A stretch of 64,000 nt of DNA from a virus, in IMG/VR virus record IMGVR_UViG_3300017605_001118, positions 1-64,000 of that record, one strand, 5' to 3'. The translations under genes and the position numbers were made by a program. The notes under the pieces were generated by a model, which was not told the DNA's origin, made no database searches, and worked only from the letters and a program-made list of their open reading frames with translations. This document shows, piece after piece, positions 7,571 to 15,863 of this stretch. How positions within the stretch are numbered: the stretch's first letter is position 1; every line of letters starts with the position of its first letter.

Positions 7571-7912
7571 ATGAAGGTACTCGGACGCGAACCGGCCCTC
7601 TGGCTCGGAGTCATCACCGCAGGGCTCGGCCTCGCGGTCACCCTCGGCTTCGGAGACCTGACCCGAGCCCAGGCGGCAGCCATCGTCGTCACCATCACCG
7701 CGATCGGAACCGCGGTCGCAGCGGCCATGACCCGACCGGTCGCGCCCGCCGCGTTCACCGGCCTCGTAGCAGCCGGCTTCGACCTGCTCGCCGCGTTCCA
7801 CTACGACGTCTCTCCCGAAACCATCGGAGCCGTCAACGCTGCCGTTCTCGCCACCTTGATGCTGCTCACCCGCGGCCAGGTCTCCCCGGTGCCCGCAAGG
7901 CTGGACCGTTGA
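7571..7912 (+). CDS. small integral membrane protein (holin-like)
   Basis: 113 aa, ATG preceded by AAGGAAC. Three to four hydrophobic segments: about residues 10-27 (LWLGVITAGLGLAVTLGF), 37-55 (AAAIVVTITAIGTAVAAAM), 64-82 and 90-105. Size and topology resemble phage holins or accessory membrane proteins, but the amidase is 26 kb away, so a holin role is only a guess. The end overlaps the next gene by TTGA. Confidence 0.7.
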   Translation: MKVLGREPALWLGVITAGLGLAVTLGFGDLTRAQAAAIVVTITAIGTAVAAAMTRPVAPAAFTGLVAAGFDLLAAFHYDVSPETIGAVNAAVLATLMLLTRGQVSPVPARLDR

Positions 7913-8565
7913 GCGTCATCCTCGCCTACGTCCACCCCGGAACCGTGACACAGATGTTCGCGGACTCCCTGGCCAGGTCCATCGCCCACGACCGGACCCC
8001 GCACTTCATCACCGGGACGCTGGCCATCCGTTTTCGCCCCGCCGGGATCTGCGACGCACGCAACGAAGGTGTGCGCGCCTTCCTCGACACCGACGACGAG
8101 TGGCTCTGGTTCGTGGACACGGACATGGGCTTCGCCCCCGATACACTGCCCCGGCTTCTGGACGCGGCAGACCCGGTAGAACGTCCCGTTGTCGGTGCCC
8201 TGTGCTACGGGGTGGAGGAGACCGAACGACGCGACGGCCTCGGGGGAATGGAGACCCGGACGTTCCCCACGATGTACAGGTGGGACGAGGGGGACAACAG
8301 CCTCGTTGAAATGGGGGCCTCCCCGGCAGACACGCTTGTCCAGGTAGAAGCGACCGGCGCAGCCTGCCTGCTGATCCACCGGTCTGCCCTGGGGACCGTC
8401 CGCGACAAGCTCGGCCCCACCTGGTTCTACACAATCCCCGCCGGCGACGGGGAACCCATCGGGGAGGACCTGTCGTTCTGCCTGCGCCTGGCCGACGTCG
8501 GCCTTCCGGTCTATGTCCATACGGGCATCCGTACCCGGCACCAGAAGACCCAGTGGGTGGGTTGA
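7909..8565 (+). CDS. GT-A type glycosyltransferase
   Basis: 218 aa from a TTG overlapping the preceding stop. Motifs: 'CDARNEGVRAFLDT' and 'WFVDTDMGFAPDTLPRLLDA' (DXD-type metal site), 'GALCYGVE', 'GAACLLIHRSAL' and 'GEDLSFCLRLADVGLPVYVHTG' (catalytic ED). This fits a family-2/60-like transferase as seen in several tailed phages. Likely cytosolic; acceptor unknown. It is separated from the other sugar genes by the terminase and an antisense cassette. Confidence 0.85.
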   Translation: MSVILAYVHPGTVTQMFADSLARSIAHDRTPHFITGTLAIRFRPAGICDARNEGVRAFLDTDDEWLWFVDTDMGFAPDTLPRLLDAADPVERPVVGALCYGVEETERRDGLGGMETRTFPTMYRWDEGDNSLVEMGASPADTLVQVEATGAACLLIHRSALGTVRDKLGPTWFYTIPAGDGEPIGEDLSFCLRLADVGLPVYVHTGIRTRHQKTQWVG

Positions 8566-8566
8566 C

Positions 8567-8947
8567 ATGGACCTTTGGCTCCTGTTGCTCGTAATGTCCT
8601 TGGCGACCTACCGCCTCGCGCGTTTGGTCGTCAAAGACACGTTTCCGCCGGTCCTCTGGGCACGGGACCGACTCGCCGGCGGGTGGCGTCCGCTGACGGA
8701 ACCGGAGATGGAGAAGGGCCTCAGCGGCGTAGACGTCGACGGTGTTAAGCAGACCTACGTCCGCCGCGCCAAGTGGTCGCCGTACTGGCTCGCCGAACTG
8801 GTCTCCTGTTCGTGGTGCGCGTCGGGATGGATCTCCCTGGGCGTCACCGCGGGAACCTGGGGCGCTGTCGGTCTCCCCGTACCGCTGCTGGTCTGGCCGG
8901 CTGTCTGGGCCGCGGGATCGCTGCTCGCCGCGCAGGAATGGGCGTAG
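8567..8947 (+). CDS. DUF1360-like membrane protein
   Basis: 126 aa, ATG one base after the upstream stop. The N-terminal hydrophobic helix (LWLLLLVMSLATYRLARLVV) with TYRLARLVVKD, then 'LVSCSWCASGWISLGV', and a C-terminal hydrophobic pair of segments match the DUF1360 pattern (Arg-rich first helix, CxxC-x-x-W). Function unknown; expected in the cytoplasmic membrane. Confidence 0.8.
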   Translation: MDLWLLLLVMSLATYRLARLVVKDTFPPVLWARDRLAGGWRPLTEPEMEKGLSGVDVDGVKQTYVRRAKWSPYWLAELVSCSWCASGWISLGVTAGTWGAVGLPVPLLVWPAVWAAGSLLAAQEWA

Positions 8948-8963
8948 GCTAGCTCTGCACTGC

Positions 8964-8995
8964 CGGAAGCCGACGCACACCAGCGTCGGCTTCCG
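8964..8995 (+). terminator. hairpin terminator
   Basis: 13-bp stem (CGGAAGCCGACGC) with a 6-nt loop just after the DUF1360-like gene. Confidence 0.75.
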
Positions 8996-9000
8996 TGCTT

Positions 9001-9031
9001 CGAAGCCCCGGTCACGGTGACCGGGGCTTCG
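9001..9031 (-). terminator. hairpin terminator facing the minus-strand cassette
   Basis: Near-perfect dyad (GAAGCCCCGGTCAC and its complement) 8 bp from the end of the minus-strand gene at 9039. With the neighbouring hairpin it insulates convergent transcripts. Confidence 0.75.
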
Positions 9032-9038
9032 TCGTTGT

Positions 9039-9260
9039 TCAGTGTCCGCAGGGCCATTCGGCGTCACGCAGCGACAGGCACTTGGCACATCTGTGCTGGC
9101 CGGGGTCAGGTGCGCGGGGAGGTTCCTGGAAGCGGAACCCGCAGAGCGCCTGGGAACCGGCAGCCCGGACCGGGTGGCAGAGGTCGCATACGAAATGCAC
9201 CGGAAGGGGATCTTCGAGGCCGCCGAACATCAAACCGGCCAGATCTTTCATGGACGTCAC
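9039..9260 (-). CDS. small protein with two CxxC pairs
   Basis: 73 aa, GTG start in a GTGA overlap with the HU-like gene. 'FVCDLCHP' and 'HRCAKCLSL' plus a C-terminal CGH form a probable zinc-binding unit. No family assignment. Co-transcribed with the HU-like gene. Confidence 0.65.
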   Translation of the reverse strand: MTSMKDLAGLMFGGLEDPLPVHFVCDLCHPVRAAGSQALCGFRFQEPPRAPDPGQHRCAKCLSLRDAEWPCGH

Positions 9261-9583
9261 GACACGGCTCCTTTGGGGAGCTTGCGGATGGTCGCCGTCT
9301 CCGGGTCCGCCGCGCGGATGAGTTCCCGCAGCCGGTCCGACTGGATGAAGCTCATCTCCTGCCGTGCGGGGACGGTTATCGGGTCACCGTTGCGCGGGTC
9401 CCGGGCGGTGCGCTCGGGACGCTGTACCGGGAGCCACGTGCCGAAATTGGTCACGCGGACTGTTTCCCCGCCCGCGACGGTACGCGCGATGGCGTCAAGG
9501 ACGGCTTCCACGGCGAGGAGTCCGTCTTCCTTGGAGCAGCCGAGATCATCGGCCACGGCTTCGCCTAGCTGAGTCTTGTTCAT
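9257..9583 (-). CDS. HU/IHF-family DNA-binding protein
   Basis: 108 aa. The ATG at 9583 is preferred because it begins the family signature 'MNKTQLGEAVADDLG'. The fold is complete: helical dimerisation region with 'AVLDAIARTVAGGETVRVTNFGTW' and a beta-arm carrying 'ARDPRNGDPITVPA', close to the HU consensus RNPxTGxxIxIPA. A C-terminal extension of about 18 residues is extra. HU proteins bend and compact DNA. A phage copy within the structural region may act in packaging, replication or transcription control. Confidence 0.9.
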   Translation of the reverse strand: MNKTQLGEAVADDLGCSKEDGLLAVEAVLDAIARTVAGGETVRVTNFGTWLPVQRPERTARDPRNGDPITVPARQEMSFIQSDRLRELIRAADPETATIRKLPKGAVS

Positions 9584-9707
9584 GGGGTCATGATACGCCA
9601 ACACCCGCTGCCGTACTACGGGTTGAGGCCCGGGGTTATCGCATCCCCCGGGACGAACCGGACAGGTGACGGTTCGGCGCTACCCTGAGCGGGAACGGAG
9701 GTGGGCC

Positions 9708-11465
9708 GTGCCCTGGTACAACGCCTTCGGCCTGGGGCGGCGCTCCCCGGTCGACGTGAGCATGACCGCGCGGACCGAGGCGTTCGCCGCGCAGCAGGTA
9801 CGGGGCCCGGACACGAAGTTCCTGCCGAAGACGCAGAGCTGGCAGGAAGAGGTCTGGGGCTTCTACGACACGCTGGGCGAGTTCAACTACGCCGTGACGT
9901 GGCTCAGCAACATGATCTCCCGTGTCCGTCTCCGGGCCGCGGAGCTGAAGCCGGGGCAGGACGAGCCGACGATCGTGGACAGCGGCCCGGCCGCAGACCT
10001 CATGGACCGCCTTGCCGGCGGTGTCCCGGGGCAGTCGCAGATGATGGCCGCCCTGTCGGTGCAGTTGTCCGCACCGGGGGAGGGGTTCCTGATCGGCGAG
10101 GTGACGGGCCGGGCGGAGGACTGGACCGTACGCTCCATTGATGAGGTGCGGGTGCAGTCGGGGAAGTACCAGGTGGTGGATTCCCGACTGCCGGGTATCG
10201 AGTGGCGGGATCTGAGTCCGGACTCGCTGGTGACCCGGGTGTGGCGGCAGCACAAGCGGTACTACCACCTGGCGGACTCCTCGGCCCGGTCGGCGCTGCC
10301 CACCATGAAGGAACTGGAGCTGGTCAACCGGCACATCGTCGCCCAGTACCTCTCCCGCTTGGCCTCCGCAGGCATCGTGATCCTTCCGGACGAAGTCCAG
10401 TTCCCCGTCCGGGAGGAGTTCGAGGACTCCGTCGACCCGTTCATGTCGGAGTGGGTCGAGATCGCTGCCGAGGCGATCCGGCAGCCGGGTACGGCTTCAG
10501 CTGTTATCCCGATGCCGATGCGCATGCCTGCCGAGTTCATCGGCAAAGTGCAGCATCTCGACTTCACGATGAGGATCGATGACAAGATCCTTGAGAAGCG
10601 TGAGTCCGCGATCAAGCGGCTTGCCACCCAGGTCAACATCCCCGCCGAAGTTCTCCTCGGCATGGGGGACGTCAACCACTGGGGCGCGTGGCAGCTCGAA
10701 GAAGGGGCCGTCAAAGCCAACGTCGTCCCCGACGTGGAACTGATCTGTGACGCCCTGACCAAGGGATACCTTCAGCCGCGTCTCTCCGCGTCCGGTGAGT
10801 CGGACACCTCGAAATGGGTTGTCTGGTACGACACGTCCGAGCTGACGCTCCGCCCGGACCGCACGGACAACGCAGTGCAGCTCTACGACCGGCTTGAACT
10901 GTCCGGCGCAGCCCTCCGCCGCGAGGGCGGCTTCAATGAGGACGACAAGCCGACTGACGGAGAGTTGAAGGAGCAGGGGCTCAAGGTCATCATCAACTCG
11001 CTGCCGTCTGGTGCGTCCAGCGCCCTCGCGCAACTTGTCGGTGAGGAAGCTGTGGACGTGGTCGTCCCGATCTCCGCTCAATCTCCGGAGGAGGCCGAAG
11101 CCGCCCCGGCACCCGCTGAAGAGCCGTCCCCAGCACAAGGTCCCCCAGAGCCTCCGAAGGAAACGGCAACGGCAACCCGCCAGGAACGCCTTCTCCGCCA
11201 ATCCCGGCTCACCCATGCGGTGCGTCTCGGACCGGGGAAAGCGTGGGAGCTGCTGCACCCGCAGGGTTGCGCGGGCCACGCGTACTCGTGTCCGTTCACC
11301 CATGCGACGTGGAACCTGTCCGATCGGGCGAGGCCCGGAACGTCCGGTGTCTATGAGTGCCGGCTCGACGCCTTCGGCGCCCCCGTCATCGGACCTCGGG
11401 CCCCGCACCTGGACACGACGGACTTCCTGACCACGGTGGGGGGCAGCTATGTCCGTACGCGGTGA
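9708..11465 (+). CDS. portal protein
   Basis: 585 aa. The GTG at 9708 is preferred because GGAGG lies 7 bases upstream and the protein then begins 'VPWYNAFGLGRR'; an earlier GTG at 9666 lacks such a site. The central region ('VTWLSNMISRVRL', 'NRHIVAQYLSRLASAGIVILPDE', 'IPAEVLLGMGDVNHWGAWQ') follows the phage portal core. The C terminus after residue 460 is a Pro/Ala/Glu-rich linker and a short CxGHxYSCPF-containing tail, which is unusual and may anchor another head protein. The dodecameric portal is the vertex for TerL docking. Confidence 0.88.
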   Translation: MPWYNAFGLGRRSPVDVSMTARTEAFAAQQVRGPDTKFLPKTQSWQEEVWGFYDTLGEFNYAVTWLSNMISRVRLRAAELKPGQDEPTIVDSGPAADLMDRLAGGVPGQSQMMAALSVQLSAPGEGFLIGEVTGRAEDWTVRSIDEVRVQSGKYQVVDSRLPGIEWRDLSPDSLVTRVWRQHKRYYHLADSSARSALPTMKELELVNRHIVAQYLSRLASAGIVILPDEVQFPVREEFEDSVDPFMSEWVEIAAEAIRQPGTASAVIPMPMRMPAEFIGKVQHLDFTMRIDDKILEKRESAIKRLATQVNIPAEVLLGMGDVNHWGAWQLEEGAVKANVVPDVELICDALTKGYLQPRLSASGESDTSKWVVWYDTSELTLRPDRTDNAVQLYDRLELSGAALRREGGFNEDDKPTDGELKEQGLKVIINSLPSGASSALAQLVGEEAVDVVVPISAQSPEEAEAAPAPAEEPSPAQGPPEPPKETATATRQERLLRQSRLTHAVRLGPGKAWELLHPQGCAGHAYSCPFTHATWNLSDRARPGTSGVYECRLDAFGAPVIGPRAPHLDTTDFLTTVGGSYVRTR

Positions 11466-12807
11466 GTCCCACCTGGACGGGGCGATGATTGCCCTGATGC
11501 CGTCTGAGGCGGATGCGAAGCGGCTGGGGGTCTCCGGCGGGGAGAAGGCGTCCGAGCTGCACCTGACGCTGTTCTTCCTCGGTGACGACGGAAGTTCTTT
11601 CTCCGAAGAGGACCGGGCTGCGCTGACCGAATGGCTCGGAGATACCTTCGGTGGGTCTGAGGGGCCCGTTCAGGCCAGGGTCTTCGGGGTGAGCCACTGG
11701 AACGGTGACGGGGACAAGCCGTGCTGGGTGTACACGGTCGGCGACGACATGGAAAACGACAGCGTCTCTTTGACGGACGTCCGAGAAACCGTCGCCTACG
11801 CCCTGCGGAAGTCGGACGGAGCCTATCTGGACCTCCCCGCCCAGCACACACCCTGGGCACCCCATTTGTGTGCCGCGTACACGGATGACCTGTCGCTGGC
11901 CGCTGAGATGGAGAAGCGGTTGGGCCCGGTCACGTTCGACCGGGTACGCCTCGCGTTCGCCGGCGACTACACAGACTTTCCTCTCCAGTCCGCCGTGACT
12001 GCCGCAGCGGCTCCGTTGCGTAGATCGTTGACGGAGCTGGAGACCAGGTCCATGGCGGACTTCGCCCAGATGGATCGTGCGTGGAAGGAAACCGTGAACG
12101 CCCTGGCCCGGGACTGGACGGAGATCCTGTCCGCCCAGCGCGGGGAGATCCGTCGGCAGATCGCGGCAGCCGTGGACTCCGGGGATCCGGACGCTTTGAC
12201 CAAGGTCGACGTCGACACGGACAAAGGTGCCGCGTTGTTGACCCGATCCCTTCTCCGGTTCGCCCAGCGTGCCGGCGAGGCCCAGGCCAAAGAGGCTCGC
12301 GCTCAGGGGGCCAAGGTCCCGGAGTGGTCGATCCCCGAAGACGGCAATGCGGTGACCGCAGCCGCCGGCCGTGAGTTGATCCGGACCATTGCGCAGACAA
12401 CGGCACGTGCCCTGGGGCTCGGTCTGGTAGGTTCCGCGATCCGCCGGGCCCAAGCCTTGATCAGTTCACGGCGTACCGGAGCTCAGGTGGCCGACTCGGT
12501 TGACGAGCATCTCCGGTCCTTGTCGGACGCGTCGCTCAGGGAATCCCTGGGTGCTGCGGCGACCATCGCGCAGAACGAGGGGCGCATGGCTGTCCTCACC
12601 GTTGCGCCCCCGGCCACGTACGTGAGTACGGAAGTTTTTGACCGCAACTCATGCCGCCCGTGCAAAGGTGTAGACGGCACCGAGTACGACACCCTGTCGG
12701 CGGCGAGGGCCGACTACCCGACCGGCGGGTACCGCGACTGTGACGGGTTCAGCCGGTGCCGTGGCACCATCGTGGCTGTATGGCCTCAGGTACCGGAGGG
12801 AAGCTAA
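11449..12807 (+). CDS. 2H-phosphoesterase-like domain fused to MuF-like minor head protein
   Basis: 452 aa, ATG 17 bases inside the portal stop. N-terminal 170 residues follow the 2H phosphoesterase/LigT fold: 'ELHLTLFFLGD' gives H38-x-T40 and 'APHLCAAYTDD' gives H139-x-C141, where the second motif normally ends in Thr or Ser. Residues about 200-452 fit a MuF-type head morphogenesis protein ('IAQNEGRMAVL', 'NSCRPCKGVDGTEYDTLSAA', 'GGYRDCDGFSRCRG'). MuF proteins sit inside the procapsid near the portal and can be ejected. A virion-borne cyclic-nucleotide or RNA phosphodiesterase is therefore possible, but this is inference. Confidence 0.8.
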   Translation: MSVRGESHLDGAMIALMPSEADAKRLGVSGGEKASELHLTLFFLGDDGSSFSEEDRAALTEWLGDTFGGSEGPVQARVFGVSHWNGDGDKPCWVYTVGDDMENDSVSLTDVRETVAYALRKSDGAYLDLPAQHTPWAPHLCAAYTDDLSLAAEMEKRLGPVTFDRVRLAFAGDYTDFPLQSAVTAAAAPLRRSLTELETRSMADFAQMDRAWKETVNALARDWTEILSAQRGEIRRQIAAAVDSGDPDALTKVDVDTDKGAALLTRSLLRFAQRAGEAQAKEARAQGAKVPEWSIPEDGNAVTAAAGRELIRTIAQTTARALGLGLVGSAIRRAQALISSRRTGAQVADSVDEHLRSLSDASLRESLGAAATIAQNEGRMAVLTVAPPATYVSTEVFDRNSCRPCKGVDGTEYDTLSAARADYPTGGYRDCDGFSRCRGTIVAVWPQVPEGS

Positions 12808-14522
12808 TGCCCTGGAATGTCCGTAAGGACCACCCCGACTGCCCTGCGGACACTCCGTACGCCGTGGTCAAAGAAGCCGATGACAGCGTAGAGGGCTGCC
12901 ACGCCACGCAGGAGGAAGCTGACGCTCAGGTCGCTGCGCTGTACGCGTCCGAAGGTGAGATGGCTGCGACGACCGCTCCGTGGGAAGGCGTCCTCGCTGT
13001 CGAGGGCATCACGACGGGGGACGGCCGCGAGTTCGCCCCCGACGCCCTGACGTGGGCGGAGCTTCCCATCCCGTTGCGCTGGAACAAGGAAGACTCCCAC
13101 GGCGGCGAACCCCACACAGTAGCTGTCAACGTGGGCCGCATTGACAAGATCTGGCGGGACGGTTCTCAGATCATGGCCTCGGGCGTCCTGAATCTGAGGG
13201 TGGCGGACGGGCAGCAAGTCCACCAGATGATCGAAGACAAGATGATCCGCGGCGTGTCCATCGACGCCGATTCCATCGCGGACCCAGACGTCGAGTACGT
13301 GTGGCCGGAGGACATGGCCACGGGTGACGACGCGGACCCCCTGGAGATGCTGTTCGCCCAGCCGGAGAAGATCATCTTCCACGGTGGGCGGATCCGCGCC
13401 GCAACGCTGGTGGACATCCCCGCGTTCGCGGAAGCGTTCATCGCGTTGACCGCCGGAGGCTCTGTTGCGTTGACCGCCGTTGCGTCCCACGACACCGCAA
13501 CGTCCGAGGCAACGTGGGACGGCCCCGCCAACGAGGCTCGTCTCGATTCTCCGTTGAGCGTTGAGACGGCGCGCAACGCGTACGCGTGGATCGACATGGA
13601 CCGCGTTGAGGACGGGACGGTCCCCAAGGACGCGGGCCGTTTCATCCACCACGAGGTCAACGCCGATGGGACGCCCGGGGCAGCCAACCTCACCGCGTGC
13701 TCAACAGGCATCGGCGTCCTCAACGGGGGCCGCGGGGGAACGGCAATCCCGGACTCCGACATGCAAGGCGTCTACGACCACCTCGCGTCTCACCTCCGGG
13801 ACGCCGACAAGGAACCGCCCGAGGCGACGTTCGGGATTCCCGCCGCAGTCGTTGCACACGCGGCCCCGGGCTGGACACCGCCCGCAGCCTGGTTCTCCGA
13901 CCCCCGTCTGTCCGTCCCCACTCCGATCACGGTGTCCGCTGACGGGCGCCTATACGGACATGCGGCGCAGTGGGGCGAGTGTCACATCGGGCAGACAGGT
14001 GTCTGTGTCGCCCCGCCCCACGAGACGGAGCACCCGTACTTCATGACCGGCTCGGTCACCCTGGACAACGGCACCGAAGTGTCCGTGGGACAGATCACGG
14101 TCGGCACCTCCCACGCCCCTCTGTCCATGGGGGCCGCCCCGGCGTCCCAGCACTACGACCACACCGGTTGGGCTGTTGCTGACGTGGTGGTCGGCAACGA
14201 CGATCTCGGTATCTGGGTGGCCGGCGCTGTCCGCCCCAACGCGGACGCGATGAAGGTGCACGAGCTGAAGGCCGCCGGCCAGGTGTCCGGGGACTGGCGC
14301 CGCATCGGGGGCCAGCTCCGCATGGTCGGCCTGCTGGCCGTCAACGTCCCCGGGTTCCCCGTCCCGAAGATGCGGGCCCGTGTGGCGTCCGGCGTACAGC
14401 ACGCGCTGGTGGCTGCGGGCCGGTTGAATCTGGGTACAGCTCTCAGTGAAGAGGAACAGGACGTGGCCGCGATGCGTCGTGTCCTGAATATGCTCAGCGT
14501 CCAAGTACATCAGGGGAGGTGA
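12807..14522 (+). CDS. capsid maturation protease (S78/HK97-like) with C-terminal extension
   Basis: 571 aa. ATG at 12807 overlaps the upstream TAA (TAATG). Residues 1-48 are a small 'PWNVRKDHPDC...GCHATQEEAD' module. Residues 58-215 form the protease: His98 or His103 ('DSHGGEPH'), 'VGRIDKIWRDG' and the putative nucleophile S151 in 'IRGVSIDAD'. The C-terminal half contains an 'AYAWIDMDRVEDGTVPKDAGRF...HHEV' module and a beta-rich 'ITVSADGRLYGHAAQWGECH' region often found fused to actinophage proteases. It should cleave the scaffold part of the capsid protein. The segment 13436-13610 is rich in CGTTG motifs. Confidence 0.85.
   Translation: MPWNVRKDHPDCPADTPYAVVKEADDSVEGCHATQEEADAQVAALYASEGEMAATTAPWEGVLAVEGITTGDGREFAPDALTWAELPIPLRWNKEDSHGGEPHTVAVNVGRIDKIWRDGSQIMASGVLNLRVADGQQVHQMIEDKMIRGVSIDADSIADPDVEYVWPEDMATGDDADPLEMLFAQPEKIIFHGGRIRAATLVDIPAFAEAFIALTAGGSVALTAVASHDTATSEATWDGPANEARLDSPLSVETARNAYAWIDMDRVEDGTVPKDAGRFIHHEVNADGTPGAANLTACSTGIGVLNGGRGGTAIPDSDMQGVYDHLASHLRDADKEPPEATFGIPAAVVAHAAPGWTPPAAWFSDPRLSVPTPITVSADGRLYGHAAQWGECHIGQTGVCVAPPHETEHPYFMTGSVTLDNGTEVSVGQITVGTSHAPLSMGAAPASQHYDHTGWAVADVVVGNDDLGIWVAGAVRPNADAMKVHELKAAGQVSGDWRRIGGQLRMVGLLAVNVPGFPVPKMRARVASGVQHALVAAGRLNLGTALSEEEQDVAAMRRVLNMLSVQVHQGR
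13436..13610 (+). repeat. CGTTG/CAACG cluster in the protease gene (cluster C)
   Basis: About ten CGTTG or CAACG pentamers within 175 bp, including CGTTGACCG and CCGTTGAGCGTTGAG runs. They resemble the two much denser fields at 45.2-45.7 and 47.2-48.2 kb. The encoded stretch (Ala/Thr-rich linker between domains) is likely tolerant of DNA-level constraint. Confidence 0.5.
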
Positions 14523-14527
14523 TCCAT

Positions 14528-14581
14528 TTGTGTTCTTGTCGCCAGAAGCCCCCGCCCCCGCCCCCTCCGCCGGCTCAGTGA
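14528..14581 (+). CDS. tiny CSC-polyproline peptide
   Basis: 17 codons from a TTG with GGGGAGG 8 bases upstream. The peptide begins C-S-C-R-Q-K and continues with eight prolines. The layout of the site (GGAGG, then CCATTTG) resembles the start chosen for the tail gene at 33219. Possibly a real micropeptide; coding status is uncertain. Confidence 0.35.
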   Translation: MCSCRQKPPPPPPPPAQ

Positions 14582-14586
14582 ACAAC

Positions 14587-14619
14587 GAAGGCCCCGCAGC
14601 ACCCGGCTGCGGGGCCTTC
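14587..14619. terminator. bidirectional hairpin terminator
   Basis: Perfect 14-bp stem (GAAGGCCCCGCAGC) with a 5-nt loop between the convergent protease operon and minus-strand gene 14630. Same stem core as the terminator at 6097. Confidence 0.85.
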
Positions 14620-14629
14620 ACGGTTGCGG

Positions 14630-15406
14630 TCAGGATTCGTTCAACGTCAGGGACACCTCGGGCCACGCCTTCCCCTCAGCGGGCATCAGCGTCACGGCCG
14701 TGACGCGCCAGCCGCTCAGCTCGGTCTCGAAGAGATCGAGTCCCGAGGCATCGATCGGCAGTGCCGCCACTTCCTCCTTGGACAGGACTCGCCCCTGATG
14801 GAGGAGCTTCATCCCGTCTTCAGCGATGTTGTCGGCGTCGAGTGCTCCGACGATTCGCCCGGCCCGGATGTCCGAGCGGGTCTTCTCCGCATCCGGATGG
14901 CTGTCGTTGAGCCGGCCGCTGTAGCGGATCAGATCTCCGTCCCGCCACATGCGGTCAATGTGCCCGATACCGGACTCTCCGGGACGAACGAGGGGGAGAG
15001 GCAGCGGACGCGTAAGTTCCGGACCAGGTTCGCCGAGGCGGCGCCGGTCTGAAGAGGTGGTGTGGAGGACGGCAAGGATTCCCGTGAAGCCGGTCGGGTG
15101 CATCCGCAGACCGGGCGGGGCCTTCGGCGGCCACGTTCCCCCTTGAGCCTCGACCCGTTCCCGCATGGACGCGAAGACGTCGTCCAGCGACATGCGCTCA
15201 TCCGCAAGAACTGCTTCGTCCCAGGAGTAGCGGCAACGGGTGCACTCGCGGTGCAGGCGCTCGTTCGGTTCGTAGCCGAGGACGTCATCGATCGCGTCAT
15301 GAAGGCACATGCCGTGGGCTCGATACCGGACGGTTGCCTCGGTGTTCCCGCACTTGATGCAGACGGTCTCTTCGCCGCTGAACGGCGGAAGGTCGGGATC
15401 TGTCAT
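14630..15406 (-). CDS. zinc-ribbon protein with non-catalytic capsid-protease-like domain
   Basis: 258 aa; the ATG at 15406 is preferred for its GAAGGAGCGAGG ribosome site. Residues 14-65 hold CIKC and CTRC pairs (zinc ribbon). Residues 105-258 align by eye with the protease domain of 12807-14522: 'TGILAVLHTTSSD' with 'EGVLAVEGITTGD', 'GHIDRMWRDGDLI' with 'GRIDKIWRDGSQI', 'VGALDADNIAE' with 'RGVSIDADSIAD'. The serine equivalent to S151 is A188, and the His-containing loop is deleted. It is therefore probably inactive, perhaps a regulator, decoy or scaffold-binding protein. It is convergent with the protease gene. Confidence 0.8.
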   Translation of the reverse strand: MTDPDLPPFSGEETVCIKCGNTEATVRYRAHGMCLHDAIDDVLGYEPNERLHRECTRCRYSWDEAVLADERMSLDDVFASMRERVEAQGGTWPPKAPPGLRMHPTGFTGILAVLHTTSSDRRRLGEPGPELTRPLPLPLVRPGESGIGHIDRMWRDGDLIRYSGRLNDSHPDAEKTRSDIRAGRIVGALDADNIAEDGMKLLHQGRVLSKEEVAALPIDASGLDLFETELSGWRVTAVTLMPAEGKAWPEVSLTLNES

Positions 15407-15422
15407 TCCTCGCTCCTTCGGG

Positions 15423-15863
15423 TCAGGCTCCGTTGTGGAGCCACTTGCCCACGTCGCTGCCCAGCGCCGCTCGTTCACTCGCGGCCCGGTACGCCTCAAT
15501 TTCCCCCATCATCGCGGAGTGCTTTCGACGCTCTTCCCGAATGAACTCCGCCACGCCGGGCAGCACCTGGAACTGCGGGTCCGAGAACACCGGGATTGTG
15601 TAGCCGATCTGCTTCGGGCCGTCCAGGAAGTACAACTGGTTGTGGCCGAGGCCGCCGCTTACGTACCGGAGCCCGGCGGGCACGATGATGCGCACGGCGC
15701 GGGCGCCGCACTCGTCCCCGAGGGTGAAGTCGCGGGTGGCTGTGAGCCAGACCTGCCGGGACCAGGGGTAGTCGTAGGAGTGGGTCGGCTGGTTGCCTTT
15801 GTTGATCCAGGCGCGCAGCCAGGTCAGGTATTCGTCAAGGTCTGCGGGTCGCAGGGCGCTCAT
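15423..15863 (-). CDS. hypothetical protein upstream of protease relative
   Basis: 146 aa; the ATG at 15863 has GGAG 8 bases upstream. Soluble alpha/beta protein with Trp/Tyr-rich N-terminal half ('YLTWLRAWINKGNQPTHSYD') and a helical C terminus. No family recognised. It is the first gene of the two-gene minus-strand cassette that ends at 14630. Confidence 0.7.
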   Translation of the reverse strand: MSALRPADLDEYLTWLRAWINKGNQPTHSYDYPWSRQVWLTATRDFTLGDECGARAVRIIVPAGLRYVSGGLGHNQLYFLDGPKQIGYTIPVFSDPQFQVLPGVAEFIREERRKHSAMMGEIEAYRAASERAALGSDVGKWLHNGA

